Origin: Desmonostoc muscorum LEGE 12446
GTDB lineage: Bacteria > Cyanobacteriota > Cyanobacteriia > Cyanobacteriales > Nostocaceae
Assembly: GCF_015207005.2 (NCBI RefSeq)
Contig: NZ_JADEXS020000001.1
Location: 1,488,001-1,552,000 of the forward strand
Length of the DNA: 64,000 nt
Direction: 5' to 3'
Shown: piece after piece, positions 44,037 through 53,743 of the stretch
Numbering within the stretch: the stretch's first letter is position 1
How the letters are laid out: every line of letters starts with the position of its first letter
Translations under genes and position numbers: made by a program
Notes under the pieces: model-generated
Databases searched by the model: none
What the model was told of the DNA's origin: nothing
What the model saw: the letters and a program-made list of their open reading frames with translations, nothing else

Positions 44037-45998
44037 ATGTTTATATCCAAGTTTCAAGTATTTAATTATAAGTCATATCTCGATTCTGGTCTAATTCAAT
44101 TTACTCCAGGTATCAATATAATTGTCGGGCAAAATAATTCAGGTAAAACTTCTTTACTTGAAGCATTTACACTCAATTTTGATAATCAACCACATTTAAG
44201 CTTAAAAACTTTTCCTACTAAATCAAAAAGAATAAATCAAGAATCACAAGTAAAGGTTTCTTTATTGATTCAAAAGGAAGAATTGTTGACTTTCTTAAAA
44301 GATATTCAATCTCCAATTGGAATCCTAGAACCAGCAATAATATTTGATGACGAAGAGTCTGCTATTCAATATTATATGGATTTAAGAAATGAAAGTCCTC
44401 CTGAGGCGATGGATATGCGAAATAATCTGATAGTTGATATATTCAAAAAATTTAAGAATTTTTTGGATACTTCTGAGCATATAGAGATAAATTTATCGAT
44501 ATTTTCTAAATTTAAACTAGAAACTAGTACCTTAGAAAAATTATCTACCTTTGAATTTTATAGTCCAGTTGGATCAACCGAAAAAGGTGAATATACATTT
44601 TATAAAATCAAATATGATGAAGATGAAGAATTAATTATTGAAATAAATGAAGATCTGTATGATTGGATTAATTCTTATCAAGCACAAATTAATGAAAGCA
44701 TGGGCTATAAATTATTTGAATTTTTTGCACATAAAATATATCGATTTAAAGCTGAACGTTTAATTATTGGAAATTGTAGGTTTGAAAATAATCCTGAACT
44801 TAAATCAGATATGTCTAATCTGGCTGAAGTTCTCAGCATATTACAAGGAATAAATCCAGAACGTTTTAGAAGGTTTAATGATTATGTTTCGAGTGTTTTA
44901 CCACAAATAAAAGGTGTTTCTGTACGACATCAAGATGATTCTATAGTTGAAATTATGATATGGACAATAGATCCTAAGAGTGAAAGAGATGACTTATCAT
45001 TCCCACTTGCATCATGTGGAACTGGAGTAAGTCAAGTTCTGGTAATTTTATGCATTTTGATTACCTCTCAAGAACCGCGTACTATCATTATTGATGAACC
45101 ACAATCATTCCTACATCCAGGAGCAGCAAAAAAACTTATAGAAACTCTTAAACAATTTCCACAGCACCAATATTTTATTGCTACTCATTCGCCAGAAATT
45201 ATCGCATCTGCGAATCCATCTACTATTATCAAACTCCAATATCAAGATTGTGAAACAACAGCATCAGTAATAAATACAAAAGATATAGAATCACAAAACG
45301 AAATTTTAGCTGAACTTGGAGTTAGGTTATCCGATGTTTTTGGTGCTGATAATATTCTCTGGGTAGAAGGACAAACTGAGGAGAAATGTTTTCCACTTGT
45401 ATTGGAGAAAATTGCAAGCATACCATTAATGGGTATTAAAATTTTATCTGTCAATAGCACTGATGCTCTTTTGGATGGAAAACGGTCTGACCTTGTTTTT
45501 GATATTTATAAAAAACTTACAACGGGAGCAACTCTGTTTCCGCCAGCAATTGGATTTATATTCGATAGAGAAAATAAAACAGAAGCAAAGATTCAAGAAC
45601 TAGAGAAGAGAGGTGCGAATTTTTTACGCCTACCTATGTATGAAAATTATCTACTTGATCCTGAACCTATATCAATGGTAATTAATGAAGAAGCTAGATG
45701 GCTAGAAACACCTATCAGCATTACTCAAGTTCAAGAATATCTTGACAAAATCAAACAGGAAAAATCCTATCTGCTTCAAGGCGTAAAAAGAGAACAAGTT
45801 TCAGATAATAATTGGTTATATAAGATTCACGGTGCAAAGATACTTGAAAGCATGTTCCAAGAATTATGTGAGAATAAATTGGAATTTAGAAAAACTAAAC
45901 ACTCTTATAAGCTTACAGAATGGTTAGTTGAGAATAAACCTGATTTCTTGTCTGAACTGGCTGAAGAATTAGGAAATTACTTAAAGAAAAATCAGTAA
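44037..45998 (+). CDS. OLD-family-like ATPase with TOPRIM nuclease domain
   Basis: 653 residues. The SMC/ABC-type ATPase starts MFISKFQVFNYKSYLDSGLI with Walker A GQNNSGKTS (31-39). The signature is split by a long helical insert. Walker B TIIIDEPQSFLHPG is at about 350 and the H-loop YFIATHSPEIIASA follows. A C-terminal TOPRIM domain shows LWVEGQTEEKCF at about 440 and IFDREN at about 508. OLD nucleases act in phage exclusion or, with a UvrD-like helicase, in Gabija. No helicase or other defence partner is adjacent. The gene is strongly AT-rich and contains no HIP1 octamer, unlike both neighbours, which suggests transfer. Confidence 0.88.
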   Translation: MFISKFQVFNYKSYLDSGLIQFTPGINIIVGQNNSGKTSLLEAFTLNFDNQPHLSLKTFPTKSKRINQESQVKVSLLIQKEELLTFLKDIQSPIGILEPAIIFDDEESAIQYYMDLRNESPPEAMDMRNNLIVDIFKKFKNFLDTSEHIEINLSIFSKFKLETSTLEKLSTFEFYSPVGSTEKGEYTFYKIKYDEDEELIIEINEDLYDWINSYQAQINESMGYKLFEFFAHKIYRFKAERLIIGNCRFENNPELKSDMSNLAEVLSILQGINPERFRRFNDYVSSVLPQIKGVSVRHQDDSIVEIMIWTIDPKSERDDLSFPLASCGTGVSQVLVILCILITSQEPRTIIIDEPQSFLHPGAAKKLIETLKQFPQHQYFIATHSPEIIASANPSTIIKLQYQDCETTASVINTKDIESQNEILAELGVRLSDVFGADNILWVEGQTEEKCFPLVLEKIASIPLMGIKILSVNSTDALLDGKRSDLVFDIYKKLTTGATLFPPAIGFIFDRENKTEAKIQELEKRGANFLRLPMYENYLLDPEPISMVINEEARWLETPISITQVQEYLDKIKQEKSYLLQGVKREQVSDNNWLYKIHGAKILESMFQELCENKLEFRKTKHSYKLTEWLVENKPDFLSELAEELGNYLKKNQ

Positions 45999-46146
45999 TT
46001 ATTTTTATACTGGTTATCTCATCACGATTGCCACAACAGACCGATCGCACTGGCAAGCGCTATGAACTGGTAGATGTTGGTTTTTTAGTTGTTAGAGGTG
46101 ATACAAACCTGAACAATGAGAGAAGAACTAATAAGCACAGCTACAT

Positions 46147-47658
46147 ATGAACTTTCGTGAAGAGTTTAAACTGCTGCTACGCGCCCGCTACCCCTTGATT
46201 TATATTCCTACCTATGAGGAGGAGCGGGTAGAAGCAGCTATCCGGGAAGAAGCAACTAACCAAGGTAATCGCCCAGTCTATACTTGGGATTTTGTCGATG
46301 GTTACCAGGGAAACCCTAATGATGCGGGGTTTGGGCGGCGTAACCCGTTGCAAGCTTTAGAATTTATCGAAAAATTACCAGCCTCTGCGCCAGCAGTATT
46401 GATTTTACGAGATTATCATCGCTTTTTAGATGATGTGGCGATCGCTCGCAAACTCCGCAACCTCGCCCGACTCCTGAAGTCGCAACCAAAAAATATTGTA
46501 CTGCTGTCCCCACGCATCGCCATTCCTGACGATTTAACCGAAGTGCTGACAGTCGTCGAGTTTCCGTTACCCAGTGCCCCAGAAATTAAAACTGAGATCG
46601 AACGCTTACTGCAAAGTACTGGTAACTCACTTTCTGGGAAAGTTTTAGATGACTTGGTGCGCTCTTGTCAAGGGCTTTCGATGGAAAGGATTCGGCGGGT
46701 TTTGGCAAGAGCGATCGCTAGCCACGGTCAATTGCAGCCAGAAGACGTGGATCTGGTTTTGGAAGAAAAGCGCCAAACTATCCGCCAGACCCAAATCCTG
46801 GACTTCTACCCCGCCACTGAGCAAATTTCTGATATTGGCGGACTGGATAACTTAAAAGATTGGCTGATTCGTCGGGGAGGCTCATTTAGTGAACGGGCAA
46901 GGCAGTACGGATTACCGCACCCCCGTGGTTTAATGTTGGTGGGTATTCAGGGAACTGGTAAATCGTTAACTGCAAAAGCGATCGCTCATCACTGGCATTT
47001 ACCCCTGCTACGTTTGGATGTGGGGCGGTTATTTGGTGGTTTGGTGGGCGAGTCAGAATCTCGCACCCGCCAAATGATTCAGGTAGCTGAAGCCCTCGCC
47101 CCCTGTATTTTGTGGATTGATGAAATAGATAAAGCCTTTTCGGGGCTTGGTAGCAAAGGTGATGCCGGTACTACTAGCCGCGTCTTTGGCACATTTATTA
47201 ACTGGCTAGCCGAAAAGACCTCACCCGTGTTTGTCGTCGCCACCGCCAACGATATTCAAGCCCTACCGCCAGAAATGCTGCGTAAAGGGCGGTTTGATGA
47301 AATTTTCTTTGTGGGTTTGCCCACCCAAGAAGAGAGAAAAGCAATTTTTAATGTTCATTTATCCCGACTGCGCCCCCATAACTTAAAAAGTTATGACATC
47401 GACAGGTTAGCATACGAGACACCCGACTTTTCTGGGGCAGAAATTGAGCAAACTTTAATTGAAGCGATGCACATTGGATTTAGCCAAAACCGTGATTTTA
47501 CTAAAGACGATATTTTAGAGGCTGCTAGTCAAATCATCCCCTTAGCGCGAACTGCCGTCGAGCAAATTCAGCAACTTCAAGAATGGGCTGCTGCGGGGAG
47601 AGCGCGTTTAGCATCGAAACACAGTCCTTTGAGCGATAGCTTCGGTAAGCTACGGTAA
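46147..47658 (+). CDS. Ycf46-like AAA ATPase
   Basis: 503 residues. A degenerate N-terminal ATPase-like half (FKLLLRARYPLIYIPTYEEE) precedes a canonical AAA module. Walker A GIQGTGKSLTAKAIA is at about 266-280, Walker B ILWIDEIDKAFSG, sensor FVVATANDIQALP, and an arginine-finger region MLRKGRFDEIFFVGLP. This order matches the cyanobacterial and algal plastid Ycf46 proteins, linked to CO2 use in photosynthesis in cyanobacteria. It stands alone, 148 bases after the OLD-like gene, and is rich in HIP1 sites, so it belongs to the core genome. Confidence 0.9.
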   Translation: MNFREEFKLLLRARYPLIYIPTYEEERVEAAIREEATNQGNRPVYTWDFVDGYQGNPNDAGFGRRNPLQALEFIEKLPASAPAVLILRDYHRFLDDVAIARKLRNLARLLKSQPKNIVLLSPRIAIPDDLTEVLTVVEFPLPSAPEIKTEIERLLQSTGNSLSGKVLDDLVRSCQGLSMERIRRVLARAIASHGQLQPEDVDLVLEEKRQTIRQTQILDFYPATEQISDIGGLDNLKDWLIRRGGSFSERARQYGLPHPRGLMLVGIQGTGKSLTAKAIAHHWHLPLLRLDVGRLFGGLVGESESRTRQMIQVAEALAPCILWIDEIDKAFSGLGSKGDAGTTSRVFGTFINWLAEKTSPVFVVATANDIQALPPEMLRKGRFDEIFFVGLPTQEERKAIFNVHLSRLRPHNLKSYDIDRLAYETPDFSGAEIEQTLIEAMHIGFSQNRDFTKDDILEAASQIIPLARTAVEQIQQLQEWAAAGRARLASKHSPLSDSFGKLR

Positions 47659-47661
47659 TAC

Positions 47662-47857
47662 CATTTTGGATTTTAGATTTTAGATTTTGGATTGAGAATT
47701 TCTCGATGTTAGAGGGTTCTATGAATCCATCTGTTGCATTCATTTTCCAAATTGGTATAACAGAGTGGCAGCTAGAATAATCGATTGAAACAGACCACAC
47801 TGCGTCCCCTTGTGGTCTCTTTACAATCCAAAATCCAAAATCCAAAATCTAAAATTG
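47662..47857. repeat. inverted pair of ATTTTGGATTTTAGATT repeats enclosing a hairpin
   Basis: Left arm 47662-47694 and right arm 47825-47857 are built of TTTGGAT/TTTAGAT units in opposite orientation. Between them AGACCACA and TGTGGTCT (47792-47818) form a stem that may be a terminator of the Ycf46-like gene. The whole intergenic region thus can fold as one large structure. Confidence 0.8.
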
Positions 47858-47886
47858 ATTGACCCCTTGATAATCAGGTATTAATT

Positions 47887-48399
47887 ATGTTGTCTGGCTT
47901 AGTAAAGTATATACTTGGGATTTTCTTAGCGATCGCTGTATTAATAGGTGGCGGTGTTGCAGTTGCACTCTATTTTATGAATCGCACCGGCATACCCCCT
48001 GCCAAACCGATTTTTTCTAATGACAGCCCCTCGGTGAAAGCCCAAGCTCCAAAAGCAACCGAGGCTGGAGGTAAACCCACCCCTACACCCGGAACGCCCA
48101 CTGAATCATCTCCCAGCTCAACCTCTACTCCCACTCCCACTGAATCACCTCAAGCTACTCCATCCCCAAAACCATTGCCATCGGGAGCTTACCGAGGGCG
48201 TGTGAGTTGGGCTGAAGGCTTGAGTCTGCGGTCAAAACCAAATCAAGACGCTGAACGTATTGGTGGCGTTGGTTTTAATCAGAAAATTATTGTCTTGGAA
48301 GAAAGCGAAGATAAAGCTTGGCAAAAAATCCGTTTGGAAGATAGCGAACAAGAAGGTTGGGTGAAAGCAGGTAATACTGAAAAAACTGATGAACAATAA
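47887..48399 (+). CDS. membrane-anchored SH3-domain protein
   Basis: 170 residues: an N-terminal membrane anchor (LVKYILGIFLAIAVLIGGGV), a Pro/Thr/Ser-rich linker (about 40-105, repeated TPTP/SPSP) and a C-terminal bacterial SH3 domain (GRVSWAEGLSLRSKPNQDAE ... AWQKIRLEDSEQEGWVKAG). Probably tethered at the outer face of the plasma membrane with SH3 touching peptidoglycan. A peptidoglycan-binding protein gene follows. Confidence 0.85.
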   Translation: MLSGLVKYILGIFLAIAVLIGGGVAVALYFMNRTGIPPAKPIFSNDSPSVKAQAPKATEAGGKPTPTPGTPTESSPSSTSTPTPTESPQATPSPKPLPSGAYRGRVSWAEGLSLRSKPNQDAERIGGVGFNQKIIVLEESEDKAWQKIRLEDSEQEGWVKAGNTEKTDEQ

Positions 48400-48404
48400 G
48401 TATT

Positions 48405-48473
48405 GGGCATTGGGCTGGGGGAAAAAACTCTTCTCCCCTACCTCCCCACTCCCTACTCCCCACTCCCCAAGTT
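48405..48473. repeat. degenerate CCCCACT/GGGCATT heptamer repeats
   Basis: Short runs TTGGGCATTGGGC and CTCCCCACTCCCTACTCCCC in the gap between the SH3 and peptidoglycan-binding protein genes, a decayed STRR block. Confidence 0.7.
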
Positions 48474-48559
48474 AACTAGTTGTAAAGAATCATACAAAAA
48501 ATAAATATTACACCGAGCAAATGGTATAATCTTGTATGGTCATAACTTGAAAAAAACAA

Positions 48560-49963
48560 GTGAAAACAGGGGTAGATAGCTCTGTAACCGAGCTTGCCTC
48601 AGTCTTTGAGGCATCTGAAAATATCAAGGTTGTTCATCTGCCAGTTATTTTAAAATTTTTGAATTGGAAAAATTTACCTAGCCCTGCTGCGATGCGTCTT
48701 TTGTCTGTAGCATTGACTATGGGAATTCTCAGTATTGCTGGGGAAGTTTCAGCAGCTCAGAAAATAGGAAGTAACGGTTCACAAGTTGCCAATAGCCAAA
48801 GATGTTTAAAAAAATTAGGTTACTTTAAAGGCCCGGTGACAGGCAAGTTTGCTAGTTTGACTCAGAATGCTGTGATCAAATTTCAACAAGCCAATAGACT
48901 ACCTGCGATTGGGGTTATAGGTCCTAGTACTCAAAAAGCGTTGCAAAGAGCGTGTCAGAGTAGAGCCTCTAGTAGGAATGTTAATCGAAATTCGCAATCT
49001 TCAGTCAATGAATATCCTACTCTTTCTCAAGGCAACACTGGTGCAGCCGTGACTAAGTTGCAACAGCGTCTGAAGCAGCGGGGTTATTTTAATGCTAATC
49101 CCACCGGAAATTTCGGGCGAGTCACTAAAGATGCTGTGATTGCATTTCAGCGAAATGCTGGTATATCTGCCAATGGAATTGTCGGTCGGCAAACTTGGAA
49201 CGCACTACTAGGTTATTCTCAAGCTCCTGCTAGATCGAGTCTCTCCACTCAACAAATCAGAGAATTGCAAGAGCGTTTACGACAACTAGGCTACTTTAAA
49301 GCTAATCCCACTGGGAATACTGGCCCAGTTACCAGAGAAGCGATCGCCAAATTCCAACAAGATTATAGACTACCTGTGAATGGCGCAGCCAATACCCAAA
49401 TTTTGGCAGCAGTACGTCAAGCCTCAGCTGGTGGATATCCTACTCAACAACCAACTAGAAATTATCTCACTGTTGGCGATCGCTCAGATAATGTGAGATT
49501 AGTTCAAGACCGTTTGTCGCAATTGGGCTTTTTTAATGCCAATTCTGATGGCTATTACAGTGATTACACCAGAGAATCAGTGTTCGCATTCCAGCAATCT
49601 TCTCGACTCAATGCTACTGGAAATGTAGATTGGCAAACTTGGGAAGCATTAGGATTGAATAACTCGACTGCCAGTAATTATATTGAGACAAATCCCTATG
49701 TAGCACCTGTTACTAATGGTTATTTATTACCTGAAACTAACGGTAACATCTTAGCTGGTAACAATCGGTATACAGTTATCGTACCAATTTTTAGTAATGA
49801 TACTCTTACTAAGGTGCAACAATATATACCTTATGCTGTGGCAGAGGAATCGAATCTGGGCGATTATGTGAATGCTGGAGGATTTAGCGATCGCAAAGAA
49901 GCAGAAAGAATAACGAAAATGCTCCGCTCCTATGGTTTGGATGCACGGATTAAATACAATTGA
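48560..49963 (+). CDS. exported protein with four peptidoglycan-binding domains and a SPOR-like C-terminus
   Basis: 467 residues starting GTG. A hydrophobic export segment lies at about 45-68 (AAMRLLSVALTMGILSIAGE). Four PG_binding_1 modules follow, each with the LQxRLxxLGYF ... TGxxxxxTxxAVxxFQ ... G pattern, at about 73-135, 152-205, 230-280 and 302-360. The last 70 residues (YTVIVPIFSNDTLTKVQQYI ... AERITKMLRSYGLDARIKYN) resemble a SPOR domain, which binds denuded glycan. The protein is thus a cell-wall binder; no catalytic domain is visible. Confidence 0.88.
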   Translation: MKTGVDSSVTELASVFEASENIKVVHLPVILKFLNWKNLPSPAAMRLLSVALTMGILSIAGEVSAAQKIGSNGSQVANSQRCLKKLGYFKGPVTGKFASLTQNAVIKFQQANRLPAIGVIGPSTQKALQRACQSRASSRNVNRNSQSSVNEYPTLSQGNTGAAVTKLQQRLKQRGYFNANPTGNFGRVTKDAVIAFQRNAGISANGIVGRQTWNALLGYSQAPARSSLSTQQIRELQERLRQLGYFKANPTGNTGPVTREAIAKFQQDYRLPVNGAANTQILAAVRQASAGGYPTQQPTRNYLTVGDRSDNVRLVQDRLSQLGFFNANSDGYYSDYTRESVFAFQQSSRLNATGNVDWQTWEALGLNNSTASNYIETNPYVAPVTNGYLLPETNGNILAGNNRYTVIVPIFSNDTLTKVQQYIPYAVAEESNLGDYVNAGGFSDRKEAERITKMLRSYGLDARIKYN

Positions 49964-49969
49964 AGAAGA

Positions 49970-50150
49970 AGTCAGAATTCAGAATTCAGAATCACTTAGT
50001 ACAACATTTCATTAATTCGTAGCAAATTCTCTGCGCCCCTTTGCGTTTATCTTTGCGCCCCTACCCTACGGGAAGGCGAAGCGCCTATGCGTTTAAATTC
50101 CAACCCTCAATTCGCCACGATTTTACGCAAAGCTGTATTCTGAATTCTTA
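49970..50150. repeat. intergenic inverted-repeat region with dispersed repeats
   Basis: AGAATTCAGAAT repeats near 49977-49991 face ATTCTGAATTCT at 50136-50147. Inside are CTTTGCGCCCC repeats and CTACGGGAAGGCGAAGCGCC. The outer arms match the ends of the element at 23891-23947. Confidence 0.65.
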
Positions 50151-50154
50151 CCAA

Positions 50155-53100
50155 TTAAATTGACAAACTCAACTGCGAACCTTGTTGAGTTTTATTCACC
50201 TCAATCCTAGCTTGGAAAGCTTCTTTGAGGTGAGGCATGTGGGTGACGGTGAGAATGCAAGCGAAATCAGAAGCGATCGCATTAATCGCTGCAACTAAGC
50301 GATCGCATCCTTCAGCATCCTGTGTACCAAAACCCTCATCTACAATTAACAATTGCAACGCCGCCCCCGCCCGTTGTGCTAATAATTTCGCCAACGCCAA
50401 ACGGATGGCAAAGTTAATTCTAAAAGCTTCTCCACCAGAATAAGTTTCATAAGCCCGCGTTCCTCTGGAATCGGCGATTAAAATATCCAAGGTGTCTATC
50501 AACTTGGCGTTTTTCTTAGTTGATTTACCATGACGCCCAGCTTTTTGAGTAATAAACTGTACATGAAATTGATTAGCACTCAACCGCGAAAGTAATTGAT
50601 TTGTCTCAGCTTCCAGTTGTGGTAAGACATTTTCAATCATCAGTGCTTGGATACCATTTTTACCAAAAGCTTGCGCTAATTCCTGATAAACACGGTATTC
50701 CTGCTTGCAAGATTGTAGTTGTTTGTACTGTTGTTCGTACTGAATTTGCAGCGTTTCCAGTTGATGCGCCAACTGTTCTAAACGTCCCAACTTGGCTATT
50801 TGCTCATCGAGTTGGCGTCTGCGTATTGCTAGCTGCTGCTCTAGGGCTTGAATTTGGGCAGATGGGTTGGCTGTTGCTTGGAGTTGCTCAATTATGCTTT
50901 CGATTTGGCTGGCGAGTTTTTGCCACTCTGTTATTCTGGCGCCTCTGGAATCCTCTAATTCTTTTAATCTCGTCTGGAGTTGGGGATATTGCTGCTGGGC
51001 TGCTAAAAGTTGCTGATATCGCAAATGCCAAGATTGAGCTTTCTTAACAGCCATACGGAGGTTGTTGTGCAGCTCCAAACTGTAGCCAATTTCAACAATG
51101 TGACGTTCCAGAGCCGCAATTTGCTTGGCACATTCAGAATTAGTTTGTTCTTGGTGGATTCTGGCTTGTAATTCGGCAATAGTAGCTAGCAGTTCTGGTT
51201 TTCGGGCTGCTAGTTGCGCTTGTCGCTTAGTAGCGTCTTTAATCTGGCTTTGTTTAATTTCTGCCCAGCGCCACCGCTCAACTTCGCTGCGAGCTAGGGC
51301 GTGATCTTGTTCATTATAATTAACGTGTTGTAGATATTGGTCTAACTTTCGGAGTTCGGCTTGTTGATTGGGAGCGTAATCACCAGCTTGTAGCGATCGC
51401 TCTAAATGTTGTTTTTCCGCAGCAATGTGTTCTAATTGATGTTGGACATCAGTTGTGGCTTCTAACTGTGCCGCCAATTGTCCCCGCTGTTCGCGTAAAC
51501 CATCATAAATTGCCAATTGTTGCGATATTTCTCGATATTCCTGCCTCAGTACCTGAATTTCTCTATCAGACACAGCCATTTGTTCCCGCACTACCCAAAA
51601 CTGTCCTTGAGTATCATCTAACTCAGTTTGGGTTTTTTCCACCACACGGCTCCAATGATGTTCATCCAGTGGACGTTCGCACAACGGACAAAGAGCATTG
51701 GGATTTTGGAGCATTTGTAGTTTTTGCTCTAATTCTCCCAGCAGTTTTTCATAATCCCGTTGGTGAGCTTGTAGACGTTCAATAAAGTGACGCCTTTCTT
51801 GCCCTTTTTCCTGGACTCGTTGCAAATAAACCCGCTTTTTCTCCAATTCCTCAATCTGGATTGCTACATCCATCACCGCTTGTTGCAATTGCGGTTGGCG
51901 TCGGTGCTGGCGTTGCAATTGGTTTTCTGTATTTTGCAGTTGTTCGAGCCGCGCTACTAAACCAGCATGAGTCCGATCTAATTGGCTTTGTAAAGTTGCT
52001 CGTTGTTGCAACAAAGGAGTCACCTGCATTTGCAACTGATCTAAATGAGCAAGATGGTGACGTGCTGCGCCCAGTTGGGACAAAGCAGCTTCAACTTCGC
52101 CGGATTTGGTGAGAGTTTGCTGAATTTCTCGCTCTTGTTGCTGCAAAGCTTCGATTTGGGCTTGGGCTTGTTGCAGTTGTCGTTCGATTTCCTGAATTTG
52201 TTTGGTAAGCTGTTGTTGTTTTTGTTGGCGAGTTTGTCCGGCGCGGCTATATTCTTCAAATTTGGCAGCAAAAGCTTCTTCTTGAGATTGCAGACTTTGA
52301 TATTGGGCATATCCAGCTTTAATTTCAGCTTCTTGATGTAAGATTTTTTCTATCTCTGATAGCTGATAACCAATCGCTAACTGCTCTTGTTGTAGGCGAT
52401 CGCAGTCTTGGTTAAGATTTTGATATTGCTGCTTGACAAAACTCAGTTGTTGTTCCCAATTTTGGCGCTGGTGCTGGACAACTTGCAAACTTTGTAATTG
52501 AATATTGTCAAAAGCTTGTACCTGTTGTAGTTGATTCAGTTCAGCTTCTAACTGATCCCTTTGCGCTTCGGTTGTCTGGCGTTGTTGCAGCTGAACTTTA
52601 ATCGAATCCAAAGAACGCTCTAGTTCCTCAGCCCGTGCTTTAAACTGACGAGAAGATTCCTTTGCCCGTTCTTCCAAATCATCATATTGATTTAGTTTCA
52701 ACAACTGGGCTAAAATTTCTTTGCGTTCCGTAGGTCGTTTGAGCATGAATTCATCTGCACGACCTTGACGTAAGTAAGCAGAATTAATAAAAGTATCGTA
52801 ATCGAGCTTAATGTGTTCTAAAATCGAATCTTGGGTTGCTCTTACCCCTTTGCCCGTGAGTGGACGAAACCCAGAGGGTGTTTCTATTTGAAATTCCAGG
52901 ACGCTAGTAGCTCCCCGAATTCGAGTACGAATCACCCGATATGTTTGCTGGTTACTTTGGAAAGTAAAATCAACCCGAACTTCTTTCGCGCCAGAATAAA
53001 TAACATCGTCTTCAGTACTGGCGCGGCTTTCACCCCAAATTGCCCAAGTGATTGCTTCTAAAAGAGAAGATTTACCCGCACCATTGGAACCAGAAATACA

Positions 53101-53181
53101 AGCCGTATGCAAACCGCGAAAATCTAAAGTTGCATCACGGTAACTGAGAAAGTTTTTGAGGATAATTTGTACTGGGATCAT
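50155..53181 (-). CDS. sbcC: SbcC/Rad50-type exonuclease ATPase subunit
   Basis: 1008 residues: N-terminal ATPase half with Walker A GSNGAGKSSLLEAI (about 32-45), then two long Gln-rich coiled coils. They flank a zinc hook CPLCERPL near residues 497-500 that dimerises two molecules. The C-terminal half has the signature TYSGGEAFRINFAI and Walker B LLIVDEGFGTQDAEG. With SbcD (Mre11) it processes DNA ends and hairpins. SbcD is not encoded in the window. The start MIPVQIILKNFLSYRDATLD is typical of the family. Confidence 0.95.
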   Translation of the reverse strand: MIPVQIILKNFLSYRDATLDFRGLHTACISGSNGAGKSSLLEAITWAIWGESRASTEDDVIYSGAKEVRVDFTFQSNQQTYRVIRTRIRGATSVLEFQIETPSGFRPLTGKGVRATQDSILEHIKLDYDTFINSAYLRQGRADEFMLKRPTERKEILAQLLKLNQYDDLEERAKESSRQFKARAEELERSLDSIKVQLQQRQTTEAQRDQLEAELNQLQQVQAFDNIQLQSLQVVQHQRQNWEQQLSFVKQQYQNLNQDCDRLQQEQLAIGYQLSEIEKILHQEAEIKAGYAQYQSLQSQEEAFAAKFEEYSRAGQTRQQKQQQLTKQIQEIERQLQQAQAQIEALQQQEREIQQTLTKSGEVEAALSQLGAARHHLAHLDQLQMQVTPLLQQRATLQSQLDRTHAGLVARLEQLQNTENQLQRQHRRQPQLQQAVMDVAIQIEELEKKRVYLQRVQEKGQERRHFIERLQAHQRDYEKLLGELEQKLQMLQNPNALCPLCERPLDEHHWSRVVEKTQTELDDTQGQFWVVREQMAVSDREIQVLRQEYREISQQLAIYDGLREQRGQLAAQLEATTDVQHQLEHIAAEKQHLERSLQAGDYAPNQQAELRKLDQYLQHVNYNEQDHALARSEVERWRWAEIKQSQIKDATKRQAQLAARKPELLATIAELQARIHQEQTNSECAKQIAALERHIVEIGYSLELHNNLRMAVKKAQSWHLRYQQLLAAQQQYPQLQTRLKELEDSRGARITEWQKLASQIESIIEQLQATANPSAQIQALEQQLAIRRRQLDEQIAKLGRLEQLAHQLETLQIQYEQQYKQLQSCKQEYRVYQELAQAFGKNGIQALMIENVLPQLEAETNQLLSRLSANQFHVQFITQKAGRHGKSTKKNAKLIDTLDILIADSRGTRAYETYSGGEAFRINFAIRLALAKLLAQRAGAALQLLIVDEGFGTQDAEGCDRLVAAINAIASDFACILTVTHMPHLKEAFQARIEVNKTQQGSQLSLSI

Positions 53182-53743
53182 TCACGCTATGGCGCCACAT
53201 CTACTTTTAATAATTAAGAGTACAGATGCACTGTTTGTTAGTTTAGCTATCTAGATATCAGGTTTCTAGTCTTGAAGACATGAAATTTACAAAAATTTAC
53301 AATTTGATGAGTGAATTTTTTCTTGTTGCATGAATAATTTTTGCTCTATGCAGAAAAAATTAAACAGTCTTGGAGATTGATAAGGAGATATTATTTCTTG
53401 ACGGCAGTCGCACGCCACTTGCTTCAACCGGGGGAACCCCCAGCAACGCAGTGGCTCCTCAAGTCGGGAAACCCGCCACCGCGCTGCCTCCGCTATGCGT
53501 CTCGAAACAAATGTTTTTACCTCGTTCCATAAATAAATAATGGTGTTTAAACCATTTTTCTTTTTCTTTATGAATGCCTTTTAAGTTTTTACTTTTGCCT
53601 TGTTTGGTCAAGCGATCGCATTCTTGAGATCGTGACGATGGAAAAGCGATGTCTACGACGGGCTACGCCTACGCAATTCATTTGATGTAGAGTAAAAAAA
53701 AGCGATGTCTACGACGGTTTACGCCTACGCACTGTGGGTAAGT
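53182..53743. other. repeat-bearing intergenic region upstream of sbcC
   Basis: 562 bases. 53399-53510 carries a GC-rich dispersed repeat with hairpins GGGGGAACCCCC and GTCGGGAAACCCGCC. 53646-53674 and 53702-53730 are two copies of the GCGATGTCTACGACGG...TACGCCTACGC repeat 27 bases apart. An open frame at 53341-53532 is made mostly of the first repeat. No gene seen. Confidence 0.6.
53646..53730 (+). repeat. two direct copies of the GCGATGTCTACGACG repeat
   Basis: Copies at 53646-53674 and 53702-53730 differ by two bases (GGGC versus GTTT). A third, diverged copy is at 54273-54301 on the other side of the RelBE-like module, so the module is flanked by this repeat family. Confidence 0.85.

Noticed and set aside
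46020-46146. Open frame reading QQTDRTGKRYELVDVGFLVV before the Ycf46-like gene
   Set aside because: Looks protein-like for about 40 codons but has no clear start and could not be tied to any family; too weak to list.
44037-47658. Gabija-type defence pair (OLD nuclease plus next gene)
   Set aside because: The next gene is a Ycf46-like AAA ATPase, not a UvrD-like helicase, and differs in base composition.
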